A stretch of DNA of 64,000 nt from BOG-908 sp964242595 (GCA_964242595.1 CAXTBC010000006.1:25176-89175); one strand, 5' to 3'. Counted from the first letter of the stretch, positions 50,699 to 58,583 are shown. Numbers and translations: made by a program. Notes: a model not told the origin generated them from the sequence alone.

Positions 50699-52375
50699 AT
50701 GATGACGGGCATCACCTGGCGCAACCTGCTAACGGCCACCGCGAGGCCGTTGGGCTGGGTGGTGTTCTTCTCCTGCTTCCTCAACGTCAGCTATCTGGCG
50801 GCCCCGCTGTACATGATGCAGGTGTACGACAGGGTGATGCACAGCCAGAGCATCCCCACGCTGCTCTATCTGACGCTGGCGGTGGCATTGTCCTACGCCA
50901 CCTTCGCGTTGCTGGACGCGGTGCGCGGACAAATCCTGGCCGGTGTCAGCGACGTGGTGGAGGACACGCTGGCGGCGCGCCTGCTGCACGGCGCCACGGC
51001 ACCGGCGCAGCGCGGCCGGGCGCGGCCGGGGCCGGGCCATATCGGGCGCGACCTCGACACCGTCAGGCAGTTCGCCTCGGGCGCCGCGGTGCTGGCCTTC
51101 GTGGACGTGCCTTGGGCGGCGATCTACCTGGGCGTGCTGTTCATGCTGCACTGGGTGCTGGGCGCCTTTGCCATCGGCGCCGGCGCCATCCTGCTGGCGC
51201 TGAGCGTGGCTGGCGAGCGTGCCGCGCGCGGGCCGATGGCGCGGGCCGGCGCGGTAGCCGGCCGCGCCTACCAGTTCGGCGACGCGATCGCGCGGCATGC
51301 CGACTGCGCCGCCACGATGGGGCTGGGCCACAGCCTGGCGGCGCGCTGGCGCGCGCTGCGGGCGGAGATGCTGACGGCGCAGAACGCGGCGAGCCGCCGT
51401 GCGGTGGTGCTGGGCGCGCTGGCCAAGTTCGTCAGGATGCTGACCCAGTCGGCCATCCTGGGCGTGGGCGCCTACTTGGCGATCGGGCACGAGGTGAGCG
51501 GCGGGGCGATGTTCGCCGGGTCCCTGCTGCTCGGCCGCTGCCTGGCGCCGGTGGAAGCGGTGATCGCCAGCTGGCGCGGCACGCTGGCAGCGCGCGACGC
51601 CTGGGCGCGACTGCGCGCCGTGAGTGCGACCGACGAGAGCGAGGTTCTGGAGTTGCCGTCGCCGGCCGGCGAGGTGGCGCTGGAGCGCGTGTGCTGGACG
51701 CCACCGGGTGCCGAGCGCGCGGCGCTGAGCGACGTGACGCTGCGCATCGAGCCCGGCGCGGTGCTGGCGCTGGTAGGGCCGAACGCGGCGGGCAAGTCGA
51801 CGCTCGGCCGGGTGCTGGCCGGTGCGATCCGGCCGGACGGCGGCATCGTGCGGCTGGACGGTGCCGAGTTCGCCGCCTGGGACGCGCAGCAGCTGGGCCG
51901 CGCCATCGGCTACCTGCCGCAAGACGCGGCGCTGTTTCCCGGCACGATCCGCGACAACATCGCCCGGTTCACCGACGCGCCCGGCGAGGCAGTGATCGCG
52001 GCGGCGCAGGCGGCGATGGCGCACGAGATGATCCTGCGCCTGCCGCTGGGCTATCAGACGCCTCTGGAGGACGGCAGCTCCGTGCTGTCCGGCGGGCAGC
52101 GGCAGCGTGTTGCGCTGGCGCGGGCGCTGCTGTGGGACCCGCCCGTGCTGGTGCTCGACGAGCCGAGCGCCAGCCTGGACGCCGACGGCGAGGCCGCGCT
52201 GTTCCGCTGCGTGATCGCGGCACGCGAGCGCGGCCGCACGGTGGTGCTGATCACCCACAGCACCGCGCTTGTCAGGATCGCCGACTCGGTCGCCACGATG
52301 GTGGGCGGCAGGATCCTGCGCGTGCAGAGGTCCAAAGAATTTTTGACGCGGCCCCTGGCTGCCGCAGGAGAATGA
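50699..52375 (+). CDS. Type I secretion system permease/ATPase (PrtD/HasD/RsaD type)
   Basis: The product is a 558-residue half-transporter. The N-terminal ~300 residues hold the membrane domain, beginning FFSCFLNVSYLAAPLYMMQVYDRVMHSQS, a hallmark of the PrtD-like group without a C39 peptidase. The nucleotide-binding domain has Walker A GPNAAGKSTLGR (~360), signature LSGGQRQRVALARAL (~463) and Walker B VLVLDEPSASLD (~483). It recognises the C-terminal signal of its substrate and drives export with ATP. The start follows a GGAGGAG ribosome site 13 bp after the giant gene. The stop overlaps the hlyD start (ATGA). Confidence 0.95.
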   Translation: MMTGITWRNLLTATARPLGWVVFFSCFLNVSYLAAPLYMMQVYDRVMHSQSIPTLLYLTLAVALSYATFALLDAVRGQILAGVSDVVEDTLAARLLHGATAPAQRGRARPGPGHIGRDLDTVRQFASGAAVLAFVDVPWAAIYLGVLFMLHWVLGAFAIGAGAILLALSVAGERAARGPMARAGAVAGRAYQFGDAIARHADCAATMGLGHSLAARWRALRAEMLTAQNAASRRAVVLGALAKFVRMLTQSAILGVGAYLAIGHEVSGGAMFAGSLLLGRCLAPVEAVIASWRGTLAARDAWARLRAVSATDESEVLELPSPAGEVALERVCWTPPGAERAALSDVTLRIEPGAVLALVGPNAAGKSTLGRVLAGAIRPDGGIVRLDGAEFAAWDAQQLGRAIGYLPQDAALFPGTIRDNIARFTDAPGEAVIAAAQAAMAHEMILRLPLGYQTPLEDGSSVLSGGQRQRVALARALLWDPPVLVLDEPSASLDADGEAALFRCVIAARERGRTVVLITHSTALVRIADSVATMVGGRILRVQRSKEFLTRPLAAAGE

Positions 52376-53700
52376 ACATGAAGAATCGGGGTCTGGGGCC
52401 CGCGGCCCCAGCGGGTCCAGGGCAGAGCCCTGGCCTTTCTCCTGTAGCCCTGGGCCTGACGGTCGTCACCGTCTTCTTCGGCGGCTTCGGCACCTGGGCC
52501 GCGCTGGCGCCACTGGACGGCGCCGTGGTGGGCCAGGGCGCGCTGGCCGTGCACGGCAACACCAAGACGGTGCAGCACAAGGAGGGCGGCATCGTCGCTG
52601 CCCTGCTGGTGCAGGACGGTGACCGGGTGGCGCGCGGCCAGGTGCTGATCCGGCTGGACGACACGCAGTTGCTGGCCAGCCTGCGCGTGCACCAGGCGCA
52701 ACTGGCCGGCGACGAGGCGCTGTGCGCGCGCGACTTGGCCGAGCTGTCCGGTGCGGCCACGGTGGCCTTTCCGGACGATCTGGGCGAGGCCGACCCGGTG
52801 GCGCGTTCGGTGATGGCGCGCGAGCGGGTGGTGTTCGAGAACCACCGCGGCCTTCTGGCGCAGCAGCTGCGCATCATCGACGAGCGCATGGCGCAGGCGC
52901 GCGAGCAGCAGGCGGGCGCCGTGGCGCAGCACGAAGCCTCGATGCGCGGGCTGGCCTACGGCACGCAACAGTTGGCAGCGCTGAGTTCGCTCGAACGCAT
53001 GGGCCTGGCCGGGCGCAACACGGTGCTGGAGCTGTCGCGTTCGGTCGAAGCTTTGCGCGGCGAGACCGGGCAATTGCAATCCGACGTGGCGCGCCACGCA
53101 GCCGAGGCGGCCGAACTGGAAGCCGAGAAGCTGCGGCTGCGCGCCGCCGCACAGGGCGACGCCACGCACGAGATGCGCGAGGCGCAGCTGCGCATCAACG
53201 ACGTGACACCCCGCCTGGCGGCTGACCGCGACCTGCTGGCGCGGCTGGAGATACGCGCGCCGGTGGCTGGCCGCGTGGTGGATTTGCAGGCGTTCACCAG
53301 CGGGGGGGTGATCGAACCAGGCAAACCGATCCTGCACATCGTGCCCGAGGAACGGCGGATCGTGGCGGTGGCGGAAATCCGCCCGGAGGATATCGAGCAT
53401 CTGCGTGCCGGGCAGGCCGCACGCGTGGTCGCCACCGGGTTCAACGCGCGCGAGACGCAGCCGATGGACGGGCGGGTGGACGTGATCTCGGCCGACCGCA
53501 TCACCGATCCGCGGACCGGACGCAGCTACTACACAGCGGAGGTCTCGCTGCTGGCCGACCATGCGGGCGGTACGCTGTTGCGCCAACTCGGCCCGGGCAT
53601 GCCGGTGGAAGTGGTGGTGCCCACCAAGCCACGCACCGCGCTGGACTACCTGACCGAGCCGCTCAGGACCAGCCTGCGCCAGGCCGGGCGGGAGATGTAG
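52372..53700 (+). CDS. HlyD-family type I secretion periplasmic adaptor
   Basis: The product has 442 residues. Order: cytoplasmic N-tail, one transmembrane helix (~25-48; PVALGLTVVTVFFGGFGTWAALAPL), a lipoyl-like half (VQHKEGGIVAALLVQDGDRVARGQVLIRLDDTQ), a long coiled-coil hairpin (~105-290) and the second lipoyl/barrel part (LEIRAPVAGRVVDLQAF) ending in the PVEVVVPTKPRTALDYLTEPL motif of PrtE/RsaE adaptors. It links the ABC protein to an outer-membrane TolC protein that is not in this window. Oddly, residues ~5-23 (NRGLGPAAPAGPGQSPGL) are encoded by a family A repeat. The gene is translationally coupled to the ABC gene. Confidence 0.95.
   Translation: MNMKNRGLGPAAPAGPGQSPGLSPVALGLTVVTVFFGGFGTWAALAPLDGAVVGQGALAVHGNTKTVQHKEGGIVAALLVQDGDRVARGQVLIRLDDTQLLASLRVHQAQLAGDEALCARDLAELSGAATVAFPDDLGEADPVARSVMARERVVFENHRGLLAQQLRIIDERMAQAREQQAGAVAQHEASMRGLAYGTQQLAALSSLERMGLAGRNTVLELSRSVEALRGETGQLQSDVARHAAEAAELEAEKLRLRAAAQGDATHEMREAQLRINDVTPRLAADRDLLARLEIRAPVAGRVVDLQAFTSGGVIEPGKPILHIVPEERRIVAVAEIRPEDIEHLRAGQAARVVATGFNARETQPMDGRVDVISADRITDPRTGRSYYTAEVSLLADHAGGTLLRQLGPGMPVEVVVPTKPRTALDYLTEPLRTSLRQAGREM
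52386..52436 (-). repeat. Short family A repeat inside the hlyD coding sequence (A8)
   Basis: GGGGTCTGGGGCCCGC and GGCCCCAGCGGGTCC are joined to CCAGGGCAGAGCCCTGGCC. It is a deletion derivative with the middle hairpin missing, in frame, directly after the first codons of the adaptor gene. Confidence 0.85.
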
Positions 53701-54349
53701 CGCGCCGCAGCGCCCGGCCGCCGGCCAGGCGCGTGGCGCCCACCACCAGCAGGACGGCCAGGCCATGTACGGCCAGGTCGTCGAACGTGGCATCGAACGG
53801 GTGGATCAGCGTGAGCAGGGTGGCCGCGGCCCCGGCGCTGGCCAGGCCGCCGAGAGAGGCGGTCAGGCCAGGGCGCAGCGGGTAGGCCCGCATCAGCTGC
53901 CAGGTGAGCAGCAAGGTGAGCGGCAGGGAGATCAGCAGCATCACCTGCAGGCAGTCCATCGGGTGCATGGTTGGCTCTGGCACCGTGGCGGGCGGCGGCG
54001 TCAGGCGCAGGCAGCCGGCCGTGCAGGATCCCACCCATAGCGCCAGCGGCGGCAGCGGCAGCAGCGCCCACCACGCCGAGCGGCCCGGTACGGCCGTCTG
54101 CAACGCAGCCACGCCGGCCAGCACCGCGGTGAGCAGGGCGCCGAGCAGGCTGAGCCACATGTCAGGTGCGCCCATCAGCCTGGTGCCCAAGGCCGGCCAG
54201 TCGGTGAAGACGCTGAGCAGCATGCCGATCCACAGCGCCGCAGCCAGCCACACGGCCATGCGTTGCCAAGGCGGCGCCAGGCGCGTCACCGGCCGGAGGT
54301 CTGCCGCGAGGCTGTTGATCAGGCTCTGTGGCATGTGAATCTCAGACAT
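53663..54349 (-). CDS. nrsF: NrsF/DUF1109-type membrane anti-sigma factor
   Basis: The product is a 228-residue inner-membrane protein with six hydrophobic segments, starting MSEIHMPQSLINSLAADLRPVTRL. The short N-terminal helix (LAADLRPVTRLAPPWQR) is the expected sigma-binding part. Cysteines occur at 109, 113 and 133; in Caulobacter NrsF and Bradyrhizobium OsrA conserved cysteines are needed for stress sensing. It should hold the adjacent ECF sigma factor inactive until oxidative or metal stress. Its start overlaps the sigma gene by 8 bp, and its end overlaps the convergent hlyD end by 38 bp. Confidence 0.9.
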   Translation of the reverse strand: MSEIHMPQSLINSLAADLRPVTRLAPPWQRMAVWLAAALWIGMLLSVFTDWPALGTRLMGAPDMWLSLLGALLTAVLAGVAALQTAVPGRSAWWALLPLPPLALWVGSCTAGCLRLTPPPATVPEPTMHPMDCLQVMLLISLPLTLLLTWQLMRAYPLRPGLTASLGGLASAGAAATLLTLIHPFDATFDDLAVHGLAVLLVVGATRLAGGRALRRATSPARPGAGWS

Positions 54350-54896
54350 CGTCAGTGCGCTCCACCCGGGTGCGAAGCGCACGCAGTGCACGGTGCAGGT
54401 TCACTTTCAGGGCGCCTTTCGTGCGTCCGGTCTCGGTCGCCGCCTCGTCCAGCGAGCGTTCGGACAGGGCGAGCAGCTCTACCGCCTGACGCTGTAGTGG
54501 AGGCAGGGTGGCCACCGCGGCGCGTAGGCGGGTGGCGTCGTCAGTGCGGCTGACGGCGGCCTCGGCGTCGAGGCCAGGCTCGGCGTGGGCCATGTAGGCG
54601 GCTTCGTCCTGCACCTCGCGGGCACCGTGGCGGCCGTGCAGGCGCAGCGAATCGATGCTGCGGCGGGTGGCGATGGCGCGCAGCCAGGGCGCGAACGGGC
54701 GTGCGGGGTCGTAGGTGGGCAGCGCGCGGTGGATGGTGATCAGCGTGTCCTGGACCACGTCATCCACCCTGTCCGGCCGCACGCCGACGCGCCTTGCTGC
54801 GGCCGCGATCATCGGCACGCAGGCCTTCAGCACGCGTGCGTAGGATAGGCTGTCGCCCGATTGGGCGGCGCGCATCAGGGCGGCCAGGTCGTCCAT
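54342..54896 (-). CDS. sigF: ECF sigma factor of the SigF/EcfF type
   Basis: The product has 184 residues. Region 2 is visible as LKACVPMIAAAARRVGVRPDRVDDVVQDTLITIHRALPTYDP with PFAPWLRAIATRRSIDSLR, and region 4 as LPPLQRQAVELLALSERSLDEAATETGRTKGALKVNLHRALRALR. Co-transcription with an NrsF-type anti-sigma factor defines the SigF/EcfF group. A GTAACC-N16-CGAA promoter upstream on the minus strand (55098-55123) indicates autoregulation, and the divergent copy points to msrB-msrA-dipZ as its target. The gene symbol follows Caulobacter usage. Confidence 0.92.
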   Translation of the reverse strand: MDDLAALMRAAQSGDSLSYARVLKACVPMIAAAARRVGVRPDRVDDVVQDTLITIHRALPTYDPARPFAPWLRAIATRRSIDSLRLHGRHGAREVQDEAAYMAHAEPGLDAEAAVSRTDDATRLRAAVATLPPLQRQAVELLALSERSLDEAATETGRTKGALKVNLHRALRALRTRVERTDDV

Positions 54897-54928
54897 CGGG
54901 CGAGGTTAGGCGTGGGCAGGAAGGGCAA

Positions 54929-55062
54929 CAAGGAAGCCCTGCTTTTTTGAAAAAAAGAAGCAAAAAACTTTTACTGGTCAAGCACGCGTTTCTCCGCACG
55001 CCCCGACAGGGAGCAAAAGCTTTTTGGTTCTTTTTCTCGAAAAAGAACTGCTTTCTTTCTTG
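54929..55062. repeat. Family B repeat, complete copy B9, within the sigF leader
   Basis: The left arm is CTTTTTTGAAAAAAAG with CAAAAAACTTTTACTGG, the right arm AGCAAAAGCTTTTTGG and TTCTTTTTCTCGAAAAAGAA. It lies between the predicted sigF promoter and the sigF ATG, so it must be part of the transcript. Confidence 0.88.
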
Positions 55063-55097
55063 CCAAAATGCCAGCCCACCCAGCCGATAACCTTGAT

Positions 55098-55123
55098 TTC
55101 GCAGCAGCGCACATGAAGGTTAC
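55098..55123 (-). promoter_or_regulatory. SigF-type promoter for sigF-nrsF
   Basis: Read on the minus strand, GTAACC (55123-55118), 16 bp, then CGAA (55101-55098). This matches the GTAACC-N16-CGAA motif known for Caulobacter SigF. It reads towards the sigF gene, about 200 bp from its start. Confidence 0.82.
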
Positions 55124-55141
55124 GCCATGCCGCGCTCAGGC

Positions 55142-55167
55142 GTAACCGCCCGGCAAGGCGGGGCGAA
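55142..55167 (+). promoter_or_regulatory. SigF-type promoter for msrB-msrA-dipZ
   Basis: GTAACC (55142-55147), exactly 16 bp, then CGAA (55164-55167), 57 bp before the msrB ATG. Together with the divergent copy the -35 regions form an inverted repeat, GGTTACGCC...GGCGTAACC (55118-55147). Confidence 0.85.
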
Positions 55168-55224
55168 ATAACAGTTGAGGCGCAGGATCGATTGGCCACT
55201 GCGCGCTGGAGGAGCTTCGACACC

Positions 55225-55719
55225 ATGACACGCAGGCATTTCTTGCTGACGGGCACGGCAGCCCTGGGTGCGCTCGGGTGGCTTGCCGCCTCGCGCGGCG
55301 GCACCGCGCGCGCCGCCCAGCAATTCGCCGTTGCGCACACCGATGCGGAGTGGCGCAAGCTTCTCTCGCCGGAGGCCTACTACGTGCTGCGCCAGCAAGG
55401 GACGGAGGCGCCGGAGAGCAGCGCGCTGGACCACCAGTTCAGCGCCGGCCGCTACGATTGCGCCGGCTGCGCGCTGCCGCTGTTCGCCTCGGCCACCAAG
55501 TTCGACAGCGGCACCGGCTGGCCCAGCTTCTACCAGCCGCTTGCGCAGGCCGTGTCCACCGAGTCCGACAGCTCGCTGCTGATGGAGCGCACGGAAGTGC
55601 ATTGCCTGCGCTGCGGCGGCCATCTCGGCCACGTGTTCGAGGACGGGCCCAAGCCCACCGGGCTGCGCTTCTGCATGAACGGCGTGGCGTTGACGTTTCA
55701 GAAGGGAGCAACCGCATGA
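55225..55719 (+). CDS. msrB: Peptide-methionine (R)-S-oxide reductase, exported
   Basis: The product has 164 residues. A Tat-type leader (MTRRHFLLTGTAALGALGWLAASRGGTARA) directs it to the periplasm. Zinc ligands C79, C82, C127 and C130 and the catalytic C150 (RFCMNG, with Gly in place of the more usual Ser after Asn) are present. It repairs R-methionine sulfoxide in proteins. The msrA ATG overlaps its TGA (ATGA), so they are translated together. A SigF-type promoter lies 57 bp upstream. Confidence 0.95.
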   Translation: MTRRHFLLTGTAALGALGWLAASRGGTARAAQQFAVAHTDAEWRKLLSPEAYYVLRQQGTEAPESSALDHQFSAGRYDCAGCALPLFASATKFDSGTGWPSFYQPLAQAVSTESDSSLLMERTEVHCLRCGGHLGHVFEDGPKPTGLRFCMNGVALTFQKGATA

Positions 55720-56417
55720 AGAGGCTCGTGAAGTTCGCGATCGGCGGCACGGCGGCGGTGCTGCTGTCCACCACCTTCCTGCACACGGTCGCGCAAGGCG
55801 CCGAGGGCGTGCAGGTGGTGCCCGCACCCGCGCAGGACCTGCCGGCCGCCGGCGCCAGCCAGACGGCCGTGCTCTCCGGCGGCTGCTTCTGGGGCGTGCA
55901 AGGCGTGTTCGAGCACGTGCGCGGGGTCCAGCGCGTGCTGGCCGGCTACAGCGGCGGCCTGGCCAGCACGGCCGATTACGAGGCGGTCAGCACCGGCGAG
56001 ACCGGGCACGCCGAGTCCGTGCAGGTCACCTACGATCCCAAGCAGATCAGCTACGGCCGCATCCTGCAGATCTTTTTCAGCGTGGCGCTGGATCCCACGA
56101 TGAAGGACGCGCAGGGGCCGGACAGCGGCACGCAGTACCGCTCGGAAGTGTTCGCCGCGGATGCCGACCAGGCGAAGGTGGCGCGCGCCTACATCGCCCA
56201 GCTCGACGCCGCCCACGCCTACCACGCGCCGATCGCCACGCGCGTGGACAAGCTGGCCGGCTTCTATCCGGCCGAGGCCTACCACCAGGACTTCCTGGAG
56301 ACGCATCCGGATTACCCGTACATCGTGTTCAACGACGCGCCGAAGGTTGCAGCCCTGAAGAGCCTGTTCCCGGCCGACTACGTGGCCAAGGCGCGGACGA
56401 GCGACATCAAGTCCTAG
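55716..56417 (+). CDS. msrA: Peptide-methionine (S)-S-oxide reductase, exported
   Basis: The product has 233 residues. A signal peptide (KFAIGGTAAVLLSTTFLHTVAQGA) precedes the MsrA domain, which has the catalytic motif SGGCFWGVQGVFEHVRGV (C57) and the conserved GYSGG, EAVSTGETGHAESVQVTYDP and SGTQYRSEVF stretches. It repairs S-methionine sulfoxide and complements MsrB. Reducing power in the periplasm would come from the DipZ protein encoded next. It is translationally coupled to msrB. Confidence 0.96.
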   Translation: MKRLVKFAIGGTAAVLLSTTFLHTVAQGAEGVQVVPAPAQDLPAAGASQTAVLSGGCFWGVQGVFEHVRGVQRVLAGYSGGLASTADYEAVSTGETGHAESVQVTYDPKQISYGRILQIFFSVALDPTMKDAQGPDSGTQYRSEVFAADADQAKVARAYIAQLDAAHAYHAPIATRVDKLAGFYPAEAYHQDFLETHPDYPYIVFNDAPKVAALKSLFPADYVAKARTSDIKS

Positions 56418-56565
56418 AGCGCCCCTCAAAGCCCGCCTAGGCGGTGGGCTGACGTGGGTTTCCCTGCGCTTCCGTGCGGGGGCACGCCAGCCTATCCGCC
56501 AGGCCGGCTTCCTGCCCGGCGTCTCGGGAAGACGCGTGTGTCATCTGCCTCCGGAGGCCCTCGCC

Positions 56566-58350
56566 ATGCTCATCATCCTGCTGGCCTATGCCGGCGGCGC
56601 CTTGACGATCGTCAGCCCCTGCATCCTGCCGGTCCTGCCGTTCGTGTTTGCCCGTGCCGACAAGCCGTTCCTTCGCAGCGGGCTGCCCTTGCTGGTGGGC
56701 ATGGCGGCAACCTTCGCCGCCGTGGCGACCCTGGCGGCGGTGGGCGGTGGCTGGGCCGTGCAGGCCAATCAGTACGGCCGCTTCGCCGCCCTCGCCTTGC
56801 TCGCGGTGTTCGGCGCCACCCTGTTGTTTCCAAGCCTGTCGGACCGCCTGACGCGGCCCCTGGTAGGCCTGGGCGACCGGCTGTCCCAGTCCGCGGACAG
56901 GGACGCGGCCGCCGGCGGTGCGTCCGTGCTGCCTTCTCTGTTGCTGGGCGTGGCCACCGGGCTGCTTTGGGCTCCCTGCGCGGGGCCTGTGCTGGGGCTC
57001 ATCCTGACGGGCGCGGCGCTGCAGGGCGCCAATGCCGGCACCACGCTGCTTCTGCTTGCCTACGCGGCCGGCGCGGCGACGTCGCTCGCGCTGGCGTTGC
57101 TGGTGGGCGGGCGCGTGTTCGCCGCAATGAAGCGTTCGCTCGGCGTGGGCGAGTGGATCAGGCGGGCGCTGGGTGCTGCCGTCCTGGCCGGCGTGGCGGT
57201 AATCGCGCTCGGGCTGGACACCGGCTTCCTGACCCAGGTCTCGCTCGCCAGCACGAACTCCATCGAGCAGAACCTGGTGGATAGGGTGCACAGGACCAGC
57301 GCGCCGTCGAACGGCCCAGGCATGGCCATGCAGGCGAACCCGGCGACGACGATGATGCGCAAGATGCCGTCATCGGGCGTTCAACTCGACGATGAAGGCC
57401 CGATGCCGTCGCTGGCCGGCGCCGTGCAGTGGCTGAACTCTCCGCCGCTGACCGCCGAGGGCTTGAAGGGCCACGTCGTGCTGGTGGATTTCTGGACCTA
57501 CTCCTGCATCAACTGTCTGCGCGCGCTTCCCTACGTGGAAGCCTGGGCCAACAAGTATCGTGATCAGGGCCTGGTGGTGATCGGCGTTCACGCGCCGGAG
57601 TTCGCCTTCGAGAAGAACATCGCCAACGTGCAGGCCGCCGTCGCCAAGCTCGGGATCACCTACCCGGTCGCGATCGATAACGACTACGCGATCTGGCGCG
57701 GCTTCAACAACCAGTTCTGGCCTGCGCATTACTTCATCGACGCCCAGGGCCGCATTCGGTACCATCATTTTGGCGAGGGCGAGTATGCCCAGTCCGAGGC
57801 GGTGATCCAGCAACTCCTGGCCGAGCAGGGCAAGGGCGTTGCAGGCGCGGGCGTGGTGGCCGTGAAGGCAGACGGCGCCGAGGCCGCGCCGGACACGAAA
57901 GACGTGCAGTCGCCGGAGACCTATGTCGGCTACGAGCGGGCGAAGAACTTCACCTCTCCCGGCGGCGCCGTACCGGACGCGGCGCATCGCTACGCGCCCG
58001 GCACCCTGGCGCTGAACGATTGGGCGCTGTCGGGCGACTGGACCGTGCAGGGCGAACGCGCCGTGCTGGACGATGCAGACGGCGCGCTCAGCTTTCGGTT
58101 CCACGCCAGAGACCTTCACCTTGTCCTGGGCGTGAGCCCCGATGGCACGCCGGTGCACTTCAAGGTGACGATCGACGGCAAGCCGCCCGGCCCCAGCCAC
58201 GGCGTGGACATCGACGCAGAAGGGAACGGCACGGTTACGGGCCAGCGGCTCTACCAGCTGGTTCGCCAAGTCGGCGCGGTTGACGACCAGACGTTCGAGA
58301 TACGTTTTCTCAATCCCGGCGTGCAGGCTTACGCGTTTACGTTTGGGTAG
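56566..58350 (+). CDS. dipZ: DipZ-type thiol-disulfide transmembrane protein (CcdA + thioredoxin + C-terminal domain)
   Basis: The product has 594 residues. The CcdA/DsbD-like membrane part (~1-225) has SPCILPVLPF and LLWAPCAGPVLG, whose cysteines shuttle electrons across the membrane. A thioredoxin-like domain (~265-430) carries WTYSCINCLRALP with C314 and C317. The C-terminal ~150 residues form the beta-sandwich module of mycobacterial DipZ-like proteins (GTLALNDWALSGDWTVQGE). It should carry cytoplasmic thioredoxin electrons to periplasmic partners, here MsrA/MsrB. The start at 56566 follows GGAGG; the gap from msrA is 148 bp. Confidence 0.92.
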   Translation: MLIILLAYAGGALTIVSPCILPVLPFVFARADKPFLRSGLPLLVGMAATFAAVATLAAVGGGWAVQANQYGRFAALALLAVFGATLLFPSLSDRLTRPLVGLGDRLSQSADRDAAAGGASVLPSLLLGVATGLLWAPCAGPVLGLILTGAALQGANAGTTLLLLAYAAGAATSLALALLVGGRVFAAMKRSLGVGEWIRRALGAAVLAGVAVIALGLDTGFLTQVSLASTNSIEQNLVDRVHRTSAPSNGPGMAMQANPATTMMRKMPSSGVQLDDEGPMPSLAGAVQWLNSPPLTAEGLKGHVVLVDFWTYSCINCLRALPYVEAWANKYRDQGLVVIGVHAPEFAFEKNIANVQAAVAKLGITYPVAIDNDYAIWRGFNNQFWPAHYFIDAQGRIRYHHFGEGEYAQSEAVIQQLLAEQGKGVAGAGVVAVKADGAEAAPDTKDVQSPETYVGYERAKNFTSPGGAVPDAAHRYAPGTLALNDWALSGDWTVQGERAVLDDADGALSFRFHARDLHLVLGVSPDGTPVHFKVTIDGKPPGPSHGVDIDAEGNGTVTGQRLYQLVRQVGAVDDQTFEIRFLNPGVQAYAFTFG

Positions 58351-58396
58351 CGGTATCTGTCGCGTTAGCCGGACCCACGGAGAAAGCTAGGGGCTT

Positions 58397-58410
58397 CGCT
58401 AAGGACAGTC
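58397..58410. repeat. Family A fragment at the end of the Lrp/AsnC remnant
   Basis: CGCTAAGGACAGTC is identical to the hairpin arm of A6 (near 34464). It lies exactly where the Lrp/AsnC homology stops, so the repeat may mark the deletion junction. Confidence 0.5.
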
Positions 58411-58535
58411 ACTAGCCGGTCGATCCGGTTCTGCACCGTGCCGCGAGAGACGCCGAGCTGCGCGGCCAGCGACGAGACTGACGCGCGGGCATCGTGGCGC
58501 AAAAGGGCAAGCAAGGCCGTGTCGGTTTGGTCCGT
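58411..58535 (-). pseudogene. Lrp/AsnC-family regulator remnant (HTH only)
   Basis: Read on the minus strand, the frame gives TDTALLALLRHDARASVSSL followed by AAQLGVSRGTVQNRIDRL, a complete Lrp/AsnC helix-turn-helix. There is no in-frame ATG/GTG; a nearby ATG is one base out of frame. The ligand-binding RAM domain is missing, the homology ending at a family A fragment. Lrp-type regulators are commonly divergent from rocD, as here. The gene is very probably dead. Confidence 0.75.
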
Positions 58536-58568
58536 TTGTGTGCCGAATTTTCATTTCGTAAGGAGAGA

Positions 58569-58583
58569 CTGTCACACTGACAG
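58569..58583. promoter_or_regulatory. Inverted repeat upstream of rocD (site 1)
   Basis: CTGTCA, a CAC spacer and TGACAG form a perfect 6-bp-arm palindrome 87 bp before the rocD ATG. It may be a former operator of the neighbouring Lrp/AsnC gene. Confidence 0.4.

Noticed and set aside
47860..50784. Long antisense frame (974 codons) opposite the giant gene
   Set aside because: High-GC antisense shadow of the repeats; composition is Arg/Gly/His-rich with no motif, whereas the plus frame is continuous and followed by its transporter genes.
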